Shown here in pieces: positions 55,763-64,000 of a DNA stretch of 64,000 nucleotides; within the stretch, counting starts at the first letter, position 1, and each line of letters opens with the position of its first letter. The notes below the pieces were generated by a model, which saw nothing but the letters and a program-made list of their open reading frames with translations, did not search any database and was not told the origin of the DNA. Location: positions 186,001-250,000 of the forward strand of contig CAVMBE010000011.1 in the NCBI GenBank assembly GCA_963674455.1. Direction: 5' to 3'. The position numbers and the translations under genes were made by a program. Origin of the DNA: Lecanosticta acicola (taxonomy: Eukaryota > Ascomycota > Dothideomycetes > Mycosphaerellales > Mycosphaerellaceae).

Positions 55763-57704
55763 ATGAATCAACCTCCGCCGTACATGGACGGCCATGCGCC
55801 GGTTTCAGCGCCGCAGTATGCCGGATACGGTCAACCACAGGCACTGCAGCCAGCTACGCACAGCTATTCGGCACAGCCTTACCCAGGCTACTCGTACCCG
55901 AACACCATGCCGCCAATGTCTGCAGGCCATCCGGTGACATCTTCAATGGGTGGTCAGATGGTCCAGTCTCTTCCACTGCCAACCATGGCCTCCAGCCAGC
56001 CTCCAGCGGGCAATCAGCAATTCCAGCAGTCCTTTGACACCACCGGACAAATTGCGCCTCATGGCATGAAGCCGAGAGTCACAGCAACTCTCTGGGAAGA
56101 CGAAGGTAGCCTGTGTTTCCAGGTGGAAGCAAACGGTGTCTGCGTTGCGAGACGCGAGGACAACCACATGATCAACGGAACCAAGTTGCTGAACGTTGCT
56201 GGTATGACGCGTGGTCGTCGTGATGGCATCCTCAAGAGCGAGAAGACGCGTCATGTTGTCAAGATTGGGCCAATGCATCTCAAGGGTGTCTGGTAAGACA
56301 AGTCCCAACCGCACTTCATTTCTACCTTACTGACTTGTTTGCAGGATTCCTTTCGATCGCGCGTTGGACTTTGCGAACAAGGAGAAGATCACGGAACTCC
56401 TCTATCCTCTGTTTGTTCACAACATCGGTGCCTTGCTCTATCACCCTACCAACCAGGCGCGCCAGAGCATCGGCAACGCCGCAATGGCCGCTGCTGCGCG
56501 TCGTCCGGATTCCTCTCCAGAGTACATGCGCACGCCGCAAGGTACTCAACCTCCTGCCTTGACGCACCACCATTCAATGGCGAACCCCGTCGGGACCAGT
56601 ATGCCTCAACAACCACCTCATTCGATTGCGCCGCATCCCGCTTCGGGTAGGCCTGGGCTGGACCGTGCTCACACGTTTCCAACCCCACCAGCAAGCGCTT
56701 CGAGCATCTCCATGGGCATGGGTAACACCGGTAGCTCTTATGAGTATGGCGGATCGGCTGGCCAAATCCAATCGGGTAAGCATTCTCCTTTTCTCGTTTC
56801 TCAAAGCAGCGTTGTGAGCAGGGCAGAGCAGAGCAGAGCAGGACAGAGCATGGCAGAGCAGCGCGCATCAGAGCAGCGCGCATCAGAGCAGAGCGCATCA
56901 GAGCAGAGCAGGCGACTGATATTCGCAGCTACCACACCTCCTGGTAACTCCCAGGACATGCAATACCCGACCAGCCAAGCACCATACGACAGTCAGCGCC
57001 AGATGTACTCCGCGCCAGGCTCCTACAGTCAGCATCAGTATGGCCAACAGCCTGGCATGCCTCGTTACGGCTCCATGCAGACGAGCCCAGGTGGCGTAAA
57101 GACCGAGATGGGCCCGCCTGCCCGCGCCGGCGCCGAAAACGATCACCCTGACAGCAAAGCCCACGATGGCTACGGCGGTCAACAAGATGCTGAAGGCGAA
57201 CATGAGGGTGAATATACCCACACCAGTGCGTCTAATGGCGCCAGACGACCCTCGTACAATTATAAGCCTAACCCAGCACCAGGACCATTACACTCTGACC
57301 CTCAGCACATCTCGCCTCATCAGAATGGCTCTGGCAGAGCCACTCCGCGTACCACGAACACCTATGCCAGCTACGACGGCACGCCACAGCGGCCGACCCA
57401 GCTGCCATCGAGCAACCTCAATTACGTGATGAGCAACGACGCGCGAGCCGGCGCTCCCAATGGTCAACCAGACTATGGAGCTCAATCTAGCTATCAGCCA
57501 GCACCTCAGTACCCATCGATGAACGGCGCGATCTCGGGAACCAAGCGCGGTCGTGATGACGACCAAGAGGATCCATATGGTCGCCCAATGAGTGCTACCG
57601 GTGACGCCGCTCTGAAGAGACAGCGCACTGATCCAAGTGCCATGTCTGCCCGGCCGATCAGCCAGCCTCAGTCAGCGAAAGTCGGTGGACCTGTGAGGCG
57701 ATAA
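55763..57704 (+). CDS. stuA: APSES transcription factor StuA
   Basis: Developmental regulator controlling conidiophore formation, hyphal morphology and often virulence or secondary metabolism in filamentous ascomycetes. Exons from the first ATG are 55763-56292, 56345-56775 and 56929-57704 (578 aa). The N-terminus MNQPPPYMDGHAPVSAPQYA matches the start of Aspergillus StuA (MNQ-x-x-x-YMD). The APSES domain lies at about 103-212: KPRVTATLWEDEGSLCFQVE, REDNHMINGTKLLNVAGMTR, GPMHLKGVWIPFDRALDFAN, LYPLFVHNIGALLYHPTN. The C-terminal region is Gln/Pro/Ser-rich with nuclear-signal-like GTKRGRDDD and LKRQRTD. Intron 2 (56776-56928) is 153 bp, stop-free and full of repeats. The frame stays open upstream to 55364 with coding-like residues but no ATG, so an upstream exon may add about 100 residues. 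Confidence 0.92.
56816..56913. repeat. GAGCAG / GCGCATCA tandem repeats inside StuA intron 2
   Basis: AGAGCAG units pass into repeated GAGCAGCGCGCATCA units, all within the 153-bp intron. Confidence 0.85.
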
Positions 57705-59143
57705 TACCCTTAATCTCGCCCTCACGAACTCGCTCGATCTTACCGCACGACAGCGCAATTGCGCTAGGACGCGCCAGAGTCGATGATTTCTCCTTTGTGG
57801 ACCGTGTCTCCTTACTGTACTTTTCTTCCGACTTTACGACTCACGACTACGGACTATACCGGACTTATGATGGACGAAATTCGGCACGGACGCAAAAATC
57901 AGCATAAACAGCGAGCAGTTTGTTTTACTTCGACTTCTGCACAGGTCAGCACAGCTGGAGCATGACCCGCGCCCGCCTTCGACCAACACTTTACTGGACT
58001 TGTTTCCTGCCTTTTTTCGATCGTCGAACTTCTCTTCTAGGTTGAGAGGGGAACTTCTCTCATCGGGTTGAACGCCTTGACGCGAGAAACTGGGAAAGCT
58101 GGGAACACGCCTACTGGACTATTGGCACAATCTTGGCACCATCAGCGAACTTGGTGCAATCTTGGAGGAGGGTGCTTCAAGGACGATGCCTTTGTGCTTC
58201 TTTCCTTTTTCTTTTTTCAGCATGGGAATGAGCAGATGCCCTCTACATGACCTTGAATGATGAAGAAGCGGTACAGGGGTGGTATATCCTCCAATGAGTT
58301 GTGTGTGTGTGCGTGCGTGCTGTAATACGACTCGGACAGATGCCTGATGATGAACGAGAGCAAGCTAGACGAGTTGGTAGCCAGTGCTGAAAAAAAGTTC
58401 TCTTCTCTTATAACTGTGCTTTTGCTTCTATGGCGGTTTTCGCCCAATCTTCTGAGCATGACCGGTGGAATCTATTTCCATGTCTTCTCCCCAGAGCGTG
58501 ACAACGGAAGACGACGACCAAGGTCTCTGATGAATGTGTCTTCGATCGGTTCCCCAAGAAGTGAGGTGCCTCGGCTCGGATGTCGTGAAGTCAAAAGAGT
58601 GCCTAGATGGACAAGGATCCAAAGGTCTGTAAAAGGCCGCTCACGGGAAACAAAAGAGAAGTGGCGGGTTGGCGGAGCCGAGCAGCGAGCATGGCACGTG
58701 AAAGACGGGAGTAGTAATCATGAGTCAAGGTAGGTCTGTACTTGATTTGCATGTGCGAAAAAAAAAAAAAGAAACGCCCGAAAGAAAAAGCCCACAACCC
58801 CCAACCCCAAGCATGGCATGCCCCCATCCATCCTCTCCATACGAAAGAATTGCATCAGAGTCCTGATTTCCCTCCCCCAGTTTTTGCATGTGCGTGTGCG
58901 TGTGCGAGTCTGCTGATGTATATCTACCTGCGGTACCCAACCAGAAAGGCGTTCCTGCAGTAGGAAAAGGAAAAAGTAGTAAGTAGGGTGAGACGTGGCA
59001 ATGCATGCATGCATGCATGCATGCATTGCGTGCCAGTGTGCCAGTGTGCAGCACCGGATAAGCAGCAAATGTACCCGCAAATTCCGAAAGGTGGCACCAC
59101 ACACACACACACGTCCGTTCCGTTTTGCCATGATTAGGCTGGA
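57705..59143. other. Convergent 3' intergenic region, StuA and antizyme
   Basis: 1.4 kb with no supported gene. It is expected to hold the StuA 3' UTR on the left and the antizyme 3' UTR on the right. A-runs, an AC tract at about 59100-59112 and the GCAT palindrome at 58998-59029 are present. Confidence 0.4.
58998..59029. repeat. Perfect 32-bp palindrome of GCAT units
   Basis: GCAATGC(ATGC)nATTGC reads the same on both strands. It lies about 115 bp beyond the antizyme stop, probably in its 3' UTR, where the transcript could fold on itself. Confidence 0.75.
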
Positions 59144-60173
59144 TTAGACGTCCATGCCAAGGAAAATGTACTGGTCGCTTATGCAGCCTTCTGCGGCGGG
59201 GGTCCAGTCTTCGAGCATGGAGAGTTCGAAGCCGACCCAACCCAGGGATTTGGTGAGGTCCTGGACTTCTTCCTCGTCGGCGGTGCGGTCGACGCAGATG
59301 ATGAGTTGGGAGCAATCGAAATGATCGCTACTGGCGAGTTCGAGGAGGGACATGAGTCTGATGCAGGAGGATGTTAGCATGTGTGTGACGGAGGAAGGGT
59401 ACATCATGTAGGCGGAAAAAACTCACCCTGGCTTCAGATCCAATCCGATGACCTCTTTGTCGAAGAAGACGAGCATGCTGCGCACGTCTCTCTTCTCCGC
59501 AACGAACCCTCTGAATCGAGCTCCTCCCACGTAATCCCACACTTCCACATGGTCCTTGATCAGACCTCCCGTCTTCGGCCAGATGCGACCATCCGGGGAC
59601 GGCGAAGGAGTAGGAAGACCATGTTCCATGCGAGTATTCTGCGGCGGCTGCGGAATAGGCTTGCTGCCATTCGGCAGGCTGTTGCTGTTGCTGTTGCTCG
59701 AGTTTCGCAAATCCATCACCAGCGAGTTCTCAAGACCGGTACCCTTCTCAACCAAGAATACAGTCTTCAGCGTCTCGCAGAAGAGTCTCTCACACTCTTC
59801 CGTGATGTGATTGCAGGCATCTCCGCTACGCTTGCGCGCCTTCAGGCCCGGACGAGCAGATCCGAGCGGCGCGGCGTGCGGAGACGGCGGTGGTGACGGT
59901 ACCCCTCCTAGGGGGACCTCAAACCCAACACCCCTGTGTCATTATCCAGATCAGCTTTCATTCTTGCACACTTCCATTGTCGCGCCGTGTGTGTGTACAT
60001 ACCGCTCCGCCTGCCCCGCAGGTAGAGAAGTGGAAGCCGCTCAGCGCCATGGTGCTGGCATTGACGGCGTAGGCAGATGCCTGAGTGTTGGAGCGCCGGG
60101 CGGACTCGGTGGAGGTCTTGCGGGCGTAACTACTATTACTTTTACTGTGATTACAGTCGTATAACATCGCCAT
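59144..60173 (-). CDS. OAZ1: Ornithine decarboxylase antizyme, +1 frameshift gene
   Basis: Antizyme binds ornithine decarboxylase, sends it to the proteasome without ubiquitin and represses polyamine uptake. Exons are 60173-60003, 59933-59427 and 59357-59144. Frame 0 starts MAMLYDCNHSKSNSSYARKT and, after a 69-bp intron, ends ...GCWV at TGA 59921-59919. Skipping one base there enters the second frame, EVPLGGVPSPPPSPHAAPLG, then ITEECERLFCETLKTVFLVE, VWDYVGGARFRGFVAEKRD, CSQLIICVDRTADEEEVQDL, SLGWVGFELSMLEDW and SDQYIFLGMDV. The last two blocks are the family's C-terminal signature. The shifted product would be 296 aa. Frameshift control by polyamines is established for the family; here it is inferred from the overlap. 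A different splice site could mimic the shift, but no better donor or acceptor is visible. Confidence 0.92.
59919..59921 (-). promoter_or_regulatory. Programmed +1 ribosomal frameshift site of antizyme (GTT TGA)
   Basis: Frame-0 codons TGT TGG GTT TGA end the first open frame. Reading one base further on gives GAG GTC CCC, with no stop until the true end. A stop codon in the ribosomal A site at the shift point is the rule in antizyme mRNAs. Confidence 0.8.
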
Positions 60174-61711
60174 TTCGTCTTATTGCCACGGTGTCGGCTC
60201 GGGTAGGGCTTTGTTGGTCTTGTTCGTAGCTGGGATAGCGATTCGTGGTCGGGAGTGGTGTGCGTAGGGGTTGGTAGGCAGTGGTACGTTGTTGGTGAGC
60301 GCGTGGGTGGGATCAAAGTGTTTCGAAGAGGTCGGTTATTAGGAGTCGGAGAATGCGCAATGAGAGGAGAGACTTGCGTCCGGCTAGGCCCGTTGCAGCC
60401 AAGTTGGTGAATTTCTCAGCACACACATGAATCAGCCAATCAGAACAGTTCTGCAGCACGTGGGTCTTTGTTCTTGTCACACCTCATGTCTTGTGCAAAC
60501 CACGGAATGCCTGCTTTCACGACATGACCTCCACCTGATAATGCCCAATACAGCCCTATGATCACGTTACTGCCTCGATGGACCCCGTCGCATCATACGC
60601 CTCAGAAGTCCAACGAAACGAATAGAACGGAATTCAGGCACTATTTTTGGTCTCCGGTCAGCAGATGTCATGGCATCATCACAGTGGAAGTCGGCGGCAG
60701 CGCTTGAAGGCTTCATCTATCCTTGCGTTAGCGACAAAACGTCAGTGATAGTCAAGAATCGCTTCCAAAGATTCGATAGCTGTGCCGAGGGTTCCATCGT
60801 GCAACTATCGCTCTAAGAACACGCCCCCTCTTTTTCGAATGACTTCGATTGGCGGAGGTGTACATCAAGGAAGCGCTACATGTGACGCGAAATTCCGAGG
60901 AGTCTGGTCTGCAGTCGAGCCAAGCGAGTGAACGACGCGAACTTCCGAAGTCGTCATGACGGCTCGAGAGGCCGACTCGAAGCTCGCTCAAGCAGTGGAC
61001 CATGGGTATTTTCACGTGCCAAACAGGGAAGGAACGGAAAGGCAAGCGCTCTTTCTTAATGTTTTGCCCTGTCCTCAGTATCTAATCGTGCTTCTGCAGC
61101 GTAACAGTCTCGGAGACGTCCATGCAGTCTCCTCGTCCTCGTTCAACTCCGCCGAGCGATTGCGAGAAGATCATTCTTGTATGCGGTGTTGCCGATTGCT
61201 CGAGAACCTTTCTTTAAGTCTATCTTTTATTCCCTCTTCCGAGCAGCGCCTTTGTGCATGTTCCAAGATCGATTGCTGCTTCGTTACGTTGCATGCCTGC
61301 ATGATTTGTTCCACCATCTTGGACGATCAAATGGGCGCGTATCAACCCGGCATCCCGATCATCCGATAGAAGATCAGCGGCTCCGGACCTTCTTGCCAGT
61401 ACGCTGTTTAATCGACACTTGCGTTGATCCATTGGGAATCTCATACAAGACATAAGACCGGTTAAGATTCGCTCTTCACAAGTTCTTGCTCTGATCACCA
61501 CTTCCATCCGTGATATGCGATCCACAGGCCGACCGCCATGTCTGTGTTCAAGACATGGTCTGCCAGCATGATAGACCGCTGATTGTCGTAATCCATACGG
61601 TCAAAGGGCACATCCAGCCAGGTCTCAGTCTCAGAACATCGAGCCACTCTCTTCGGCCCCCTTCAACTCGAGAGGATTGCGTTGTCCTGAGACCGACCAT
61701 GTCCCACCCAA
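60174..61711. other. Intergenic, no supported gene
   Basis: About 1.5 kb lies between the antizyme start and the 3' end of the Zn2Cys6 gene. Short open frames on both strands lack motifs. The left part should hold the antizyme promoter. Confidence 0.4.
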
Positions 61712-63162
61712 TCACACATCAGTCGCAGGAGAGTGCCTGCTAGTCCGGGCCTCCGCCCAGCTTGGAGTATGCAGTATCGGAGAAGGATCATCCATCTTTA
61801 TCGGAGAAATCCTCCGTGTTCGATCATCTGCCCAGTTCGACGTATGTATCGGACCCAGTTCATCAGGTCTGCTGGTCCAGCTCTGCACCCAGTCCACAAT
61901 CTCGGCCATTTCAGGGCCACAAGCCGCCACGAGAGGGGCGAGCTCATTCACCAAGTCTGCCCGCAAGCTTCCCAACCACCAGAGCTCGTCCATGGACCGC
62001 AGGAGGACACTGTACAGCAGTACAATTGCCATGGCAAGCGGTCGTTTTTGAGTGACGAAGTCCATGAAAGGGACAGGACAGAGGACTGGCCAAGCGATTA
62101 TCCGTGAATGCTCCAGGTCGGGTGTTGAGAGGAGGACTTGCGTCAAATCGAGTGTTTCGAGATACACCTTGGTGACATCTACCCCGGTTTCTTGTTTCGT
62201 CGGCGAATCATCGCTGTTTTGATCTTGTTGCATCATGGTGTGGTCCTCCGCTTTGGCTCGCTCGCGAAGACGATCGAGGAAAATCTGGGATTGGTGACGT
62301 ACACTGCTTCCTTGGAGCATATTCCAGGCCGGCGGATGGAATAATGTGTTATATTCTTCTGGCCCTAGGATCTCTTTAGAGGCGATGATGACCGACCAGG
62401 TACCACGCCACATGATCGTCAGTTGCGCAAGAGTATCTGTGGGTGTTTGAGCAGCAGCGGTGTCCGGGTCCACCGCACGCAAAGCCAAGGCCACAACGCC
62501 CAGCAAAGCAGAGCAATAAAACAGAGCCCCGGCATTAGGACCCTCCAGCGCGGCCAATGCTTCTCGACAGGCTGCCAAGGCGCGTGTGTTGTAGCCAGTG
62601 GCATCTTGGATGAGGCTACGGGCATCATTCGGACGCTGGTAAGCGAGGTGCAGCGATGTCAAAGCGTACATCGTCTCGAGGAGATATTCGTTCTCTAAAG
62701 CCAGACGAGGGACATCCAGCTGATATCTACTTGCACGCCGTGCTCCATTGCTAAGCGCAAGGCTGGCATATGTCGATGTACTCCAGTGATGCATGAGCTC
62801 CAGCTGTTTCAGGTGGACGCTGCTAGAGATGGCGTTGGTGTGATCCGAGCCATTCGATGCGGGAGAGGACAGATTAGTGGACTTCGTATTCCGGTTCGTA
62901 TAAGTACAGGTCTCCCGCCGCCGCTTACCTACAACCGGCACAGGTCAATACGAGCAGAGATCCGAAGTTGCGAGGAGAGGATGTATATTAACTCACAATT
63001 TCCGCATGTAGGGCGAGTCTCGTCGCACTGTTCCTTGCCATCAGTCTTTTGTTGCTGCGGCGTTTCGGCCTCTGAACGATTTGCACTCACCTTGACTCTC
63101 CTGGTCTTGCACTGTCCGCAACCCAGACGGGACTTGACGTGCGATTTCCGCTCAGGCATCAT
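61712..63162 (-). CDS. Zn(II)2Cys6 transcription factor, UPC2/sterol-uptake-control-like
   Basis: Fungal C6-cluster regulator of 439 aa. Exons are 63162-63091, 63027-62997 (31 nt) and 62928-61712. Splicing assembles the DNA-binding cluster CGQCKTRRVKCDETRPTCGN and CKRRRETCTY, matching CX2CX6CX6CX2CX6C with all six Cys; neither single exon carries it whole. After a Ser/Asn linker comes LKQLELMHHWSTSTYASLAL and YLLETMYALTSLHLAYQRP, the start of the fungal regulator domain found in UPC2-type and related factors. The rest is helical with a conserved LYSVLLRSMDELWWL. Target genes are unknown; a role in sterol control is only suggested by family resemblance. It is divergent from the gene at the right edge. 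Confidence 0.88.
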
Positions 63163-63831
63163 CACTGTCTCTTCCTCACTCTCTCTCGATTGGCAATCCG
63201 GGACGCGCCTGGAACGGGAACGAGGCTATGGAGGAGTTCACGTAGCATGCTGACCGTTATACCTCGTTTCCAAGGCAGCGGAGAGATCCCTCACTCCACA
63301 TGCTCCGCCTCAAGACATGCGGCGGCCGGTCGCTCCTCTCCTAATGAACCTGGAAGTTTCGGATGCCAGGGAAGAGATCCGGCCCTGGGTGTGACAAACG
63401 GCGGCAGCGGAGCGAGAGCGAATCGTTCGTGTTCTGGCGCAGCAAGCGAGACACATAATCAATCTCCAAAATCCCGGCGGTGTACACCGCGCCGGATTCG
63501 TTCGTAGTTGAACCGTCGCAGGTTGTGCGGATCGGAAGTTGCCCGACCCGCGAAATATACATTATTGTTTTATGTACCGTCATATCGTCCGCCAGCATCC
63601 GAGCACAGCAATCAAATCCGGTGGGAGGAAGGGACGACGGCCTCAGGCAGCAACAGAGAATCCAGGAAGGAAGGTGTAGACGATGACGCTACAGAACCTT
63701 AGTCTCAGAGCTTGCTCCAGCTTTGACACGCCTTCCAGGTATGACTACCTACAACACGAACGGGCGAATCCTTAGGGTCTGCACTTTCATGATCTAGTCT
63801 CTATTGCTCTATTGCATACAGCTCACGAAGC
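63163..63831. promoter_or_regulatory. Divergent promoter region, Zn2Cys6 gene and right-edge gene
   Basis: 669 bp with no supported gene and no confident site. Confidence 0.4.
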
Positions 63832-64000
63832 ATGCCGTCGGCACCAGCATCAACATCAAGCTGTGCCAAATGCGAGAAGCCGCTCGAGGTCGAGATCGAG
63901 TCCTTGGACGACGACGAAGAAGAGGACGGCGATGTTTCGATGAGCGCTAGCAACACAGAAACAGTCCCAGACGACGTCCATCTTTCCTGTGGCGACCACT
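63832..64000 (+). CDS. Conserved hypothetical protein, 5' part, Cys-pair N-terminus (cut by window edge)
   Basis: The frame from ATG 63832 reads MPSAPASTSSCAKCEKPLEV, then an acidic stretch (SLDDDEEEDGD) and VPDDVHLSCGDH at the edge. A CxxC pair followed by a later Cys-Gly-x-His suggests the start of a zinc-binding, RING-like fold split by an acidic loop. Too little is in view for a function. The coding look (acidic run and regular codon use) supports a real gene. Confidence 0.6.
   Translation, partial: MPSAPASTSSCAKCEKPLEVEIESLDDDEEEDGDVSMSASNTETVPDDVHLSCGDH

Overview
This is eukaryotic, filamentous-ascomycete (Pezizomycotina) nuclear DNA. Genes on both strands are split by short GT-AG introns of about 48-74 bp. 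The products are typical of the group: StuA-type APSES factor, Ace2/Swi5-type zinc-finger factor, Aur1 inositol phosphorylceramide synthase, Crh-type GPI cell-wall enzyme, NAD-specific glutamate dehydrogenase, a fused MadBub checkpoint kinase, antizyme and a Zn2Cys6 regulator. A Dothideomycete of the Capnodiales/Mycosphaerellales kind is my guess from overall feel and is not proven. I saw no rRNA, tRNA, CRISPR array or intact transposon.

Layout: 0-1 kb, 5' part of an APC-family amino acid/GABA/choline-type permease running off the left edge. 2.6-8 kb, phosphopentomutase/phosphoglucomutase, then FEN1 and a CUE-AlkB-GRF oxygenase read divergently from one 254-bp promoter. 8-9.7 kb, gene-poor, with a broken LPAELR-type gene. 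9.7-20 kb, minus-strand run: mitochondrial carrier, lysine-rich basic protein, NAD-GDH, Crh-type GH16. 20-26 kb, MadBub kinase convergent with Sld2. 26-33 kb, DOPA-dioxygenase-like protein, DUF6594-like membrane protein, mitochondrial uL11, Aur1. 35.6-47.3 kb, Ace2/Swi5-like factor, ubiquitin-eS31 fusion, an NDR-like AGC kinase carrying an in-frame stop, and a Src1/Heh inner nuclear membrane protein. 47.3-55.4 kb, an 8-kb gene-free stretch full of short tandem repeats, ending in the StuA gene. 59-60.2 kb, ornithine decarboxylase antizyme with a programmed +1 frameshift. 61.7-64 kb, a Zn2Cys6 factor divergent from a gene cut by the right edge.

The genes are mostly housekeeping and developmental rather than a metabolic cluster. 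Two themes recur: genome maintenance and cell cycle (FEN1, AlkB, Sld2, MadBub, Ace2, Src1) and nitrogen/polyamine balance (permease, NAD-GDH, antizyme). Points most worth a second look are the antizyme frameshift, the single TAG in the otherwise intact kinase, the MadBub with two KEN boxes plus a full kinase domain, the StuA N-terminus without a start codon and its repeat-filled in-frame intron, and the heptamer-repeat-rich upstream desert. Exon joins were deduced by eye from reading frame, splice signals and family conservation; all multi-exon models were checked for frame.
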